From positions 310,001 through 374,000 of the forward strand of contig NZ_CP119520.1 of NCBI RefSeq assembly GCF_029223865.1: a stretch of 64,000 nucleotides of DNA, read 5' to 3'. Positions 31,027 through 38,689 of this stretch are shown in pieces; the stretch's first letter is position 1, and each line of letters starts with the position of its first letter. Source of the DNA: Telluria mixta. Its GTDB lineage: Bacteria; Pseudomonadota; Gammaproteobacteria; Burkholderiales; Burkholderiaceae_D. The position numbers and the translations under genes were made by a program. The notes under the pieces were generated by a model that made no database searches, was not told the DNA's origin, and saw nothing but the letters and a program-made list of their open reading frames with translations.

Positions 31027-33144
31027 ATGCAGAATTGTTCTCCTGAAGAAGTCCGCTCCCTCCTCGACAAGATCGAACAGTTGCCAGTGCCGTTCTTCAA
31101 GCGACTGATCGAGGCGAGCAACACGGGCATCATCATTTCCGACGCCAGCCTGCCGGACAATCCCATTGCCTACGTCAACCCCGCGTTCGAGAGGATGACG
31201 GGTTACGCCTTGTACGAAGTTGTCGGCCGCAACTGCCGCTTCCTGCAGCGCGACGACCGCGACCAGCCCGAGATCGCGCTGATCCGCCACTGCGTGGAAA
31301 ACGCCGAGGTCTGCACGGCGCTGCTGCGCAACTACCGCAAGGATGGCAGCCCGTTCTGGAGCCGCATGCACCTGTTTCCCGTGCACGAGAACGGCAGCGC
31401 GCCCACCCACTTCGTCGCCTTCCTGCAGGACGTGACGGAAGTGGTCGAAGCCCAGCAGGCCGCCGTGCAGGCACGCGAACGCCTGAGCACCGTCCTGGAA
31501 AGCATCTCCGACGGCTGCGTGTCGCTCGACCGCGAGTGGCGCTTCACGTACGTCAACGCGCGCGGCGCGGCGTGGATAGACCGCGCGCCGGAAGACCTGA
31601 TCGGGAAGAACATGTGGGACGAGTTCCCGGAAGCCGTCGGCGGCCCGTTCTACGAGGCGTACCAGCACGCGATGCACGACCGCGAAGTCGCCCGGTGCGA
31701 GAACTTCTACGCGCCGCTGGGGATCTGGCTGGAACTGCGGGTGTACCCGTCGCGCGAAGGCGTCACCGCGTTCTTCGCCGACGTCACCGAGCGCAAGGAA
31801 GCGGAGACGCGGCTCCTGCACATGGCCACGCACGACAGCATGACGGGTCTGCACAACCGCTTCAGCTGCCTGCGCGCGCTCGACGAAGCGCTGGCCCGTT
31901 CCGTCGAGGACGAGCGCCCGGTGGGCGTACTGTTCGTCGATCTCGACCACTTCAAGGAAGTCAACGACGCCCACGGCCACCGCGCGGGCGACAACGCGCT
32001 GCAGGAAATCGGCCGTCGCCTGGGCAGCCTCGCCGGCGCCGGCATCACGGTCGCGCGCATCAGCGGCGACGAATTCGTGGTCGTCCTCGAAGGCATGGAC
32101 ACCGAAGGCGCGAAGGGCGTGGCCGCGGCCGTCCTGCAGCACCTTGCCACGCCGATTCCCGTCGACGGCCATTACGTGTCGGTCGGCGGCAGCATCGGCA
32201 TCGCGATCGGCACGGGCCGCGACTACTCGGCCGACGAGCTGCTCAACAACGCGGACGCGGCCATGTACGAAGCGAAGGACAACGGCCGCCACACGTTCGC
32301 CGTGTTCTCGACGACGGCGCGCCACCTGCTCAAGCAGCGGCTGGAGCTGCGCCAGGACGTGTTCTCGGCCCTCGAACGGCGCCAGTTCGTGCTGTTCTAC
32401 CAGCCGCAGGTCAGCGCCGCGAACGGCGCCGTCGTGGGCGCGGAGGCGCTGCTGCGCTGGGAACATCCGCGCCTCGGCCTGCTCGCCCCCGACCTGTTCC
32501 TGCCGATGCTGGAAGGCTCGCCCGCCATCACGGCCGTCGGCGCCTGGGTGTGCGAGGAGGCGTGCCGCCAGGCGCGCGAATGGGAATTGCTGGGCTACCG
32601 GCTGCGCATGGCGGTGAACGTCTCGCCGCGCCAGCTGATGGACGAGAACCTGCCGCCGCTGCTGACGAACATCGTCACCCATTACGACCTCGACCCCGAG
32701 TGCATCAAGCTGGAAGTCACCGAGAGCATGCTGATGCAGGACATCGACAAGGCCGCGGCGGTGCTGCGGCTGTTGCAGCGCGACGGCTTCCGCATCGCGC
32801 TCGACGACTTCGGCACGGGCTACTCGAACCTCTCGTACCTGCGCACCTTGCCGATTACCGCGATCAAGATCGACCGCTCGTTCGTGCGCGAGATCGAGCA
32901 GGACCGGCGCTGCCTGGACATCGTCAACGGCGTGATCGCCTTCGCCAAGTCGCTCAAGCTGGACGTCATCTGCGAAGGCATCGAGACGGAGCTGCAGAAG
33001 GAAGCGATCCGCTCGACGGGATGCGACGTCCTGCAGGGTTACCTGATCGGCAAGCCGATGCGGGCGGAGGATTTCAGGGCGCTGCTGCTGGCGCAGAAGG
33101 CCGAGCCGACGCAAGCCGACCCGGGTTGCCAGCCTACGCCGTGA
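31027..33144 (+). CDS. LOV-PAS-GGDEF-EAL blue-light and cyclic-di-GMP signalling protein
   Basis: Cytoplasmic, 705 aa. Domains: LOV-type PAS (about 28-140) with the flavin motif GRNCRFLQ, whose Cys70 can form the light-induced adduct, plus Asn102 and Gln134; a second PAS (about 150-258) with FTYVNARGAAW; GGDEF (265-430) with the variant SGDEF (346-350) and VDLDHFKEVND; EAL (445-700) with GAEALLRW (Glu473) and DDFGTGYSNLSYL. A second conserved LOV Asn is replaced by Ser112 (FWS). EAL motifs look intact, so phosphodiesterase output is likely; SGDEF may be active, weak or regulatory. No upstream membrane segment. Its 3' end overlaps the convergent MFS gene by 11 bases. Confidence 0.9.
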   Translation: MQNCSPEEVRSLLDKIEQLPVPFFKRLIEASNTGIIISDASLPDNPIAYVNPAFERMTGYALYEVVGRNCRFLQRDDRDQPEIALIRHCVENAEVCTALLRNYRKDGSPFWSRMHLFPVHENGSAPTHFVAFLQDVTEVVEAQQAAVQARERLSTVLESISDGCVSLDREWRFTYVNARGAAWIDRAPEDLIGKNMWDEFPEAVGGPFYEAYQHAMHDREVARCENFYAPLGIWLELRVYPSREGVTAFFADVTERKEAETRLLHMATHDSMTGLHNRFSCLRALDEALARSVEDERPVGVLFVDLDHFKEVNDAHGHRAGDNALQEIGRRLGSLAGAGITVARISGDEFVVVLEGMDTEGAKGVAAAVLQHLATPIPVDGHYVSVGGSIGIAIGTGRDYSADELLNNADAAMYEAKDNGRHTFAVFSTTARHLLKQRLELRQDVFSALERRQFVLFYQPQVSAANGAVVGAEALLRWEHPRLGLLAPDLFLPMLEGSPAITAVGAWVCEEACRQAREWELLGYRLRMAVNVSPRQLMDENLPPLLTNIVTHYDLDPECIKLEVTESMLMQDIDKAAAVLRLLQRDGFRIALDDFGTGYSNLSYLRTLPITAIKIDRSFVREIEQDRRCLDIVNGVIAFAKSLKLDVICEGIETELQKEAIRSTGCDVLQGYLIGKPMRAEDFRALLLAQKAEPTQADPGCQPTP

Positions 33145-34384
33145 CGACCGCTTCGGCCGGGCTCTTCTCCACCTGCCGCTTGAACCCATACAGGCTGCCC
33201 ACCATCAGCACGATCGGCACGAGCGTCAGGTAGAACGCGAAATGCCCGTTCACGTGCCCGAACACATACCCCGTGATCAAGGACCCCGTGGTGCCGCCGA
33301 GCGCCGAAAAGATCACGAGCAGCCCCGTCATCGGCGCGTGCTGGTGGCGCGGCAGGGAGCTCAGCATCACGGAATTGATGCCCGGGTAGATCGGCGCCAT
33401 GAACAGGCCGATGAGCGGGAACAGGAACGCGGCCACCGGCGCCGTCGCCCACGTCACGTTCGGATCGTGAGCGATGCCGTGCGTGAGCGGCAGCGACAGC
33501 AGCACCGTCGCGCCCATCGCCAGCATGCACACGGTCAGCACGGGATACCAGTTCAGGCGGCGCATCACGACACCCGCCAGCAGCCGCCCCACCGCGAGGC
33601 AGCCCGCGAAGATGCTCGTGACCTGCACGCTCATCGTGGCCGGCAGCATCAGGATCTCGTTGTTGAACGTGGGGAGCCACGAACCGATCGCCTGCTCGAC
33701 GAGGACGGACAGGAATGCCGTCAGCACGAACACGTACACGAGCGGCCGCACGAACAGGCGCAGCATCTCGATGAAGTCGGCGGCCGGCCCGCGGCTGTCC
33801 GGCGGCGCGGCGCCGTATTCGTCGAACGACGTCACCAGCACGAGCAGGAACGTCGCTGCGCACAGGCCCGAGAGCAGCCAGTAGACGTTCAGCCAGCTCG
33901 TCGATGCAGGATCGTCCGCATCGATGAAGAAGCCGAAGATCCAGTACGCCGACAGCACGCCGACCATGAAGAAGCCCTCCAGCATGTTCGTGATGCCCGC
34001 ATGGTGCTTGCGGTCGCGCGCGACCAGGCCGATGGTCGAGTACACGGACACCTTCACCAACGCGAACGCGACGCCCACGCACAGGAACAGCAGTTTCGCT
34101 GTCGCGAATGCCGGGATCATCGGCATCGCCAGCGTGGCGGCGGTAACGATCGCCAGCGCCACCAGCATCGCCTTCTTGTAGCCGAAGCGCGGCAGGGTCG
34201 ACGCGACGAAGAACGACACGATCGCGATCGGCAGGTCCTTGAACCCTTCCAGCACGCTCGCCGCGCCCTTGTCGACGCCATAGGTGTGAATCACCTGCAG
34301 GATCACCGTGCCCACGCTGTTGAGCAGGATGGCGAACACGAAGTAAATCATGAACAGGGCGAGCATGATGCGTCGTTGGTTCAT
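33134..34384 (-). CDS. MFS transporter of the disaccharide locus
   Basis: Inner-membrane carrier, 416 aa, 12 predicted segments starting at residue 7, resembling FucP-like sugar MFS proteins (for example GFKDLPIAIVSF, FGYKKAM between segments 2 and 3, NMLEGFFMVGVL). GGAGA precedes the ATG by 4 bases; a longer open frame upstream is not needed. It is the last gene behind the phosphorylase and phosphoglucomutase genes, so it probably imports the disaccharide that GH65 splits. Substrate is inferred. Confidence 0.88.
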   Translation of the reverse strand: MNQRRIMLALFMIYFVFAILLNSVGTVILQVIHTYGVDKGAASVLEGFKDLPIAIVSFFVASTLPRFGYKKAMLVALAIVTAATLAMPMIPAFATAKLLFLCVGVAFALVKVSVYSTIGLVARDRKHHAGITNMLEGFFMVGVLSAYWIFGFFIDADDPASTSWLNVYWLLSGLCAATFLLVLVTSFDEYGAAPPDSRGPAADFIEMLRLFVRPLVYVFVLTAFLSVLVEQAIGSWLPTFNNEILMLPATMSVQVTSIFAGCLAVGRLLAGVVMRRLNWYPVLTVCMLAMGATVLLSLPLTHGIAHDPNVTWATAPVAAFLFPLIGLFMAPIYPGINSVMLSSLPRHQHAPMTGLLVIFSALGGTTGSLITGYVFGHVNGHFAFYLTLVPIVLMVGSLYGFKRQVEKSPAEAVVTA

Positions 34385-34413
34385 GTTGTCTCCAATATTT
34401 TTATGGTTATGTT

Positions 34414-35058
34414 TTAGTAGTCTTCGAGCCGGAACGCTGCCATCGACGGTATCACACGGTCCGCGCGCTGCAGCACCTCCGGACTGCCGACACCGACGGC
34501 GAACATGCCCGCATCCTTGATCGACGCGACGCCCGCGACGGCATCTTCCACGCCCAGGCAATCCTGCGGGTCGACGCCCAGGTGCGCCGCGGCGGTGAGG
34601 AAGATCTCCGGATCCGGCTTGCCGTTGACGACGGTCGCGGCATCGACGACGTCGTCGAAGCGGTCGCGGATGCCCAGGCGGTCCAGCACCGTGAACGCGT
34701 TGCGGCTGACCGACGCGAGGCCGATCTTCAATCCGGCCGCGCGCACGTCTTCCAGCGCGCGCAGGGCGCCGGGCAGCAAATCGTCCGGGGTCATCGTCGC
34801 GATCAGTTCCTGGTAATGCGCGTTCTTCTTGTCGGCCAGCGCACGCTTATCTTCAGGCGTGTACGTGCGCGGCGCGCGTGCGAGGATCAGTTCCAGGGAA
34901 CCCATGCGGTCGACGCCCTTCAGCTGTTCGTTGAAGGCTTCGTCGAACGGGGCTTCGACGCTGTCCGCGAGGCGCTTCCACGCCAGGTAGTGGTAGTGGG
35001 CCGTGTCGGTGATGACGCCGTCGAGGTCGAAGATCACGGCTTTGAATCTTGAAGTCAT
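34414..35058 (-). CDS. pgmB: Beta-phosphoglucomutase (HAD family)
   Basis: Converts beta-D-glucose 1-phosphate, the product of an inverting GH65 phosphorylase, to glucose 6-phosphate; 214 aa. HAD motif I FDLDGVITDT has nucleophile Asp11 and acid/base Asp13; the cap has KGVDRMGSLELIL; motif II SVSRN (about 117) and motif IV LGVEDAVAGV (about 169-178, with Glu/Asp metal ligands) follow, with KPDPEIFL in between. Its ATG shares one base with the TAA of the GH65 gene, so production is coupled and roughly equimolar. Confidence 0.94.
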   Translation of the reverse strand: MTSRFKAVIFDLDGVITDTAHYHYLAWKRLADSVEAPFDEAFNEQLKGVDRMGSLELILARAPRTYTPEDKRALADKKNAHYQELIATMTPDDLLPGALRALEDVRAAGLKIGLASVSRNAFTVLDRLGIRDRFDDVVDAATVVNGKPDPEIFLTAAAHLGVDPQDCLGVEDAVAGVASIKDAGMFAVGVGSPEVLQRADRVIPSMAAFRLEDY

Positions 35059-37394
35059 TATTTGTTCTCCATGCGGATGTGGGTGCGCTGTGCATTCAGT
35101 TCGACCGTCTTGCCGGCGTGCGCGAAGACCAGCACGTCGCCGCGCAGCAGGCGGTAGTCGGTGCCGGTGGCGTCGACCGACACCTCGAGCAGCGTGTCCC
35201 GGACCTGCGCCTTGAAGCGGTAGCCCGTCCACTGGTCGGGGAGCGTCGGCGCGAAACGCATGCCCGCTTCGTCGAGGCGCATGCCGGCGAAGCCGTAGGC
35301 GACACCGAGCCACGTGCCGGCCATCGCGGCCGTGTGCACGCCGTACTGCGTGTTCGCGTGCGTGTTGTCCAGGTCCAGGCGCGCGGTCTCCATGAAATAG
35401 CTGTACGCCTTGTCGCGGTAGCCGATCTCGCTCGCGACGATGCTGAAGATGCAGGACGACAGCGAGGAATCGTGCGTCGTCACGCGTTCGTAGAAATCGA
35501 AGTCGCGGCGCTTGTCGTCGAGCGAAAACTGGTTCGACAGCAGGAGCAGCGCCAGCACGACGTCCGCCTGCTTGCACACCTGGTGGCGATAAATCACCAG
35601 CGGGTGGTAGTGCAGCAGCAGCGGGTAATTCTCTGTCGGCGTGTTCGCGAAATCCCAGGGCTTCTTGGACAGAAAGCTGTCGTCCTGCTCGTGGATGCCG
35701 AGGGCGTCGTCGTACGGCAGATACATCGCGGCGCTGGCGGCGCGCCACGCCTTGATCTCGGCATCGTCCAGGCCGATGGCTTGCGCCACGCGCGCGTAGT
35801 CGGCGGGACGCTCGGCACGCAGGCGCTCGGCGACATCCGCCGCGAACGTCATGTGCATGCGCGCCATCGCGTTCGTGTAGTAGTTGTTGTTGACGATGGC
35901 CGTGTATTCGTCCGGCCCCGTCACCGTGTTGATGCAGAAGCGGTGCTGCCGGTCGTAGCTGCCGATGCCGGTCCAGATGCGCGCCGTCTCCAGCACGATC
36001 TCGGCGCCCTGCTCTGCCATGAAGTCGAAGTCGCCGGTGGCCAGCAGGTATAAACGGATCGAGTAGGCGACGTCCGCATTGATGTGGTATTGCGCCGTGC
36101 CGGCCGGGAAGTACGCGGAGCATTCCTCGCCCGCGATCGTGCGCCACGGGTACAGCGCGCCCTTGTCGTGCGCCATCTGGCGTGCGCGCTCGCGTGCCTT
36201 CGGCAGGCCGTTGTAGCGGTACTGCAGCAGCGCGCGCGCGATCTCGGGACGGGAATACAGGAAGAACGGGAACACATAGATTTCCGTGTCCCAGAAATAG
36301 TGGCCTTCGTAGCCCTCGCCCGTCACGCCCTTGGCCGCGATGTTCGTCTTGCCGTCGCGGCCGACGGATTGCAGCAGGTGGAACTGGTTGAAGTGCACGC
36401 CCTGCTGCAGGGCGTCGTCGCCGGCGATGGCCACGTCGGCGTCTTCCCAGAAGCGGGACAGATAGTCGGCCTGCTCAAGCGCCAACGCATCGAAACCGGC
36501 CGCACGGGCCTGCGCCAGCTCGGCGCGTGCGTGCGGGCCGACGGCGTCCTGCGCCATGTCGCGCGAGCTCGCGTAGGCGACGTATTTGTGCACGGTGAAC
36601 GTGGCGCCCTGCTCCACGTCCGCGTCGAACGCGTGGCCCAGTCCGGCCTGCTCGACGCGGGCAGCGCCCGACGCCACGGCATGCGTCGCGGTGGCCAGCG
36701 TGAAACCGCTGTGGCGCGTGCGCTGCAGCAGCAGCACATCGTGCGCGCCCGCTTCGCTGCCCACCTCGCGTTGCGCCTCGATCAGCGAGGCTCCCGTCAG
36801 CGCGGAACCGACGCGCGGGTCGTCGCCGGCCTGCAAATTCGTCACATCCGCATCGATGTCCGCGACGATGCGCACGGCCCCCGAAAAATTCAGCGGCGTG
36901 ACGGCGTATTCGATCGCGGCGACGTGCTTGTGCACGAGGGAGACAAGACGGCGGCTCGCGATGCGCAGGCGCTTGCCTGTCGTGGTCTCCCACTCGACCG
37001 TGCGCACGAGCAGACCGGTGCGGAAGTCCAGCGTGCGTTCCCACGCGAGGACCTTGCCGCCGTCGAGAGAAAACCGTTCGCCGTCGATGACCGCCGCGAT
37101 GCGCTTCGCGTTCGGCACGTTCAGCATGAATTCATTGATGCGCGCGAGGCCGTAGGCGTTTTCCGGATAGCGGATCGCTTCCGTGTCGTGGAAGCCGTTC
37201 AGGTAGGTGCCTTCCAGCGTCTGGCCGGCGCGCTTGAGCGTCCCTTCGTCCGGCGTGCCGCGCATGCCGATCCAGCCATTCCCCAGGGTGAACAGGGTCT
37301 CGTGCAGGAAAGCGCGCGCCGGGTCGAGCGCGTCTTCGCGGATGCACCACGCTTCGGCGGCGATGGCGCTATTGTTATCGATGTCATTTTCCAC
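35058..37394 (-). CDS. GH65 disaccharide phosphorylase (maltose/kojibiose/trehalose type)
   Basis: Cytoplasmic inverting phosphorylase, 778 aa, splitting an alpha-glucoside with phosphate to beta-glucose 1-phosphate. The catalytic acid is Glu496 in VTGPDEYT; the phosphate site is TTHDSSLSS (about 640-650) and the barrel entrance is GEGYEGHYFWDTE (about 360-371). A beta-sandwich N-terminal domain covers about 1-280. Start is GTG: GAGGA lies 7 bases before it, and the first in-frame ATG is too far. A LacI operator overlaps the start region. Which disaccharide is used cannot be decided; maltose is the commonest partner of a LacI-TonB receptor-pgmB set. Confidence 0.9.
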   Translation of the reverse strand: MENDIDNNSAIAAEAWCIREDALDPARAFLHETLFTLGNGWIGMRGTPDEGTLKRAGQTLEGTYLNGFHDTEAIRYPENAYGLARINEFMLNVPNAKRIAAVIDGERFSLDGGKVLAWERTLDFRTGLLVRTVEWETTTGKRLRIASRRLVSLVHKHVAAIEYAVTPLNFSGAVRIVADIDADVTNLQAGDDPRVGSALTGASLIEAQREVGSEAGAHDVLLLQRTRHSGFTLATATHAVASGAARVEQAGLGHAFDADVEQGATFTVHKYVAYASSRDMAQDAVGPHARAELAQARAAGFDALALEQADYLSRFWEDADVAIAGDDALQQGVHFNQFHLLQSVGRDGKTNIAAKGVTGEGYEGHYFWDTEIYVFPFFLYSRPEIARALLQYRYNGLPKARERARQMAHDKGALYPWRTIAGEECSAYFPAGTAQYHINADVAYSIRLYLLATGDFDFMAEQGAEIVLETARIWTGIGSYDRQHRFCINTVTGPDEYTAIVNNNYYTNAMARMHMTFAADVAERLRAERPADYARVAQAIGLDDAEIKAWRAASAAMYLPYDDALGIHEQDDSFLSKKPWDFANTPTENYPLLLHYHPLVIYRHQVCKQADVVLALLLLSNQFSLDDKRRDFDFYERVTTHDSSLSSCIFSIVASEIGYRDKAYSYFMETARLDLDNTHANTQYGVHTAAMAGTWLGVAYGFAGMRLDEAGMRFAPTLPDQWTGYRFKAQVRDTLLEVSVDATGTDYRLLRGDVLVFAHAGKTVELNAQRTHIRMENK
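37373..37386 (-). promoter_or_regulatory. LacI-type operator at the GH65 start
   Basis: Minus-strand TGACATCGATAACA, centred on ATCGAT, inside the first codons of the phosphorylase gene. It matches the two operators before the TonB receptor at 38550-38563 and 38571-38584. Binding here would block entry into the phosphorylase operon. Confidence 0.6.
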
Positions 37395-37450
37395 TTCAGT
37401 TTCCTCGTCTCGTGCGCGGGGCGCGTTTTCAAGCTTTTATGGTGGTGCGA

Positions 37451-38458
37451 TCAGGTGTGGCGGACGATCAGCGTCGTCGGCAGCATTTCCGAATGCGCCG
37501 GCTGGCCTTCGATCATGGCCAGCATTTTTTTCGCGAGCAGCACGCCGCCGTCGCGCAGGTATTGGTGGACGCTCGTGAGCGGCGGCACGAAGCTGGCGGC
37601 GCCCGGCGTATCGTCGTAGCCGATCACGGAAATATCGTCGGGCACGCGCAGGCCCGCTTCCGTCAGCGCTCGGATGGCGCCCATCGCCAGCAGGTCGCTG
37701 GCGGCGAACAGGCCGTCGATGCTGTGGCCGTTCTTCTTTTTCAAGATCGACGTCACGCAATCGAAGCCCGCTTCGAACGTGAACGCCTTCGGACGCAGGA
37801 TGTGCACGGTGGCGCGGCCGGACAGCGCGTCGATGAAGCCGGCGCAGCGCTCCTGTACCTCGGCATGGTCGACGTCGCCCACGAAGATCAGCTTGCGCCG
37901 GCCCTGCTCCAGGAAGCGCTCGGCGACGCTGGCGCCGCCCTTGCGGTTGTCCGAACCGACGACCGTGTACGTGGCCCCCTCTTCCGGCGCGCCCCAGACG
38001 ACGAGCGGCAAGGTCGTCTGCTGCAAGGCTTTCACGGCCTCGCCGTGCGAGCCCTGGCCCAGCAGGATCAGGCCGTCGGCGCCCTGCACCGGGGCCGTGT
38101 CGAGCAATTGTTTGGACGTGAGCACGACGCTGTAGCCGGCGGTGGTGAGTTCCTGCGTGATGCCGCCCAGCAGTTCGAGCGGATACGGGTCCGACATCGG
38201 CCGGCCCTTCACGGGCGTCATCTCGACGACGACGGCGACGGAATACGACCGGCGCATGCGCAGGTTGCGGGCGCTGATGTTGAAGCGGTAGCCCTGCTCC
38301 TGCGCGATCTTGCGGATCTTTTCCCGCGTGTTTTCGGTCACGAGCGGACTGTCGCGCAATGCCCGCGACACCGTGATCGTGGAGACGCCGGCGATCTTCG
38401 CCAGGTCTTCCATCGTCACGGCGCTGTCGCCGGCCAGTGTTTTCTTCGCTTGCGCCAT
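37451..38458 (-). CDS. LacI-family repressor of the disaccharide locus
   Basis: 335 aa. The helix-turn-helix at about residues 15-36 (MEDLAKIAGVSTITVSRAL) is followed by the hinge helix (ISARNLRMRRS) that inserts into the minor groove at a central CG, and by a sugar-binding dimerisation domain with DGLILLGQG, FVGDVDHAEVQ, DGLFAASDLLAMGAI and ISVIGYDDTPG. The gene lies between the phosphorylase operon and the divergent TonB receptor, both of which carry its probable operator TGACATCGATGTCA. It has its own promoter overlapped by another palindrome, suggesting autoregulation. Confidence 0.9.
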   Translation of the reverse strand: MAQAKKTLAGDSAVTMEDLAKIAGVSTITVSRALRDSPLVTENTREKIRKIAQEQGYRFNISARNLRMRRSYSVAVVVEMTPVKGRPMSDPYPLELLGGITQELTTAGYSVVLTSKQLLDTAPVQGADGLILLGQGSHGEAVKALQQTTLPLVVWGAPEEGATYTVVGSDNRKGGASVAERFLEQGRRKLIFVGDVDHAEVQERCAGFIDALSGRATVHILRPKAFTFEAGFDCVTSILKKKNGHSIDGLFAASDLLAMGAIRALTEAGLRVPDDISVIGYDDTPGAASFVPPLTSVHQYLRDGGVLLAKKMLAMIEGQPAHSEMLPTTLIVRHT

Positions 38459-38514
38459 AGTCTTGTGAGCAATAAATCTTGGGGTATCGGTAACAGATTA
38501 CTTGAGCGGGATGG

Positions 38515-38545
38515 ATTATGACAGATTTTTTTGTCGTGTCGACAA
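38515..38545 (-). promoter_or_regulatory. Promoter of the LacI gene with overlapping palindrome
   Basis: Minus strand TCGACA (38537-38542), 16 bases, CATAAT (38515-38520). The -35 box lies inside the palindrome TTGTCG-TGT-CGACAA (38531-38545), so a protein bound there would block the promoter. Confidence 0.5.
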
Positions 38546-38549
38546 AAAA

Positions 38550-38584
38550 TGACATCGATAGCATTTTGATTGACATCGATGTCA
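38550..38584 (+). promoter_or_regulatory. Two LacI-type operators before the TonB receptor
   Basis: TGACATCGATAGCA (38550-38563) and the perfect 14-bp palindrome TGACATCGATGTCA (38571-38584). Their starts are 21 bases apart, exactly two helical turns, so two repressor dimers would sit on the same face of DNA. They lie about 110-140 bases before the receptor start. Confidence 0.75.
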
Positions 38585-38689
38585 ATCCGATGTTTCAATG
38601 GCCGCAGTTTCCTTGTCGAACCATCAATCGCGAGGAAAACCGGGGAGGAGACGCCCCGCAGCCGGTTCCCAATCACAAGAGAGCACAAA

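Noticed and set aside
30991..33189. 732-codon open frame antisense to the LOV-GGDEF-EAL gene
   Set aside because: Shadow of GC-biased coding; no domain and no start signal, whereas the plus-strand protein has four clear domains.
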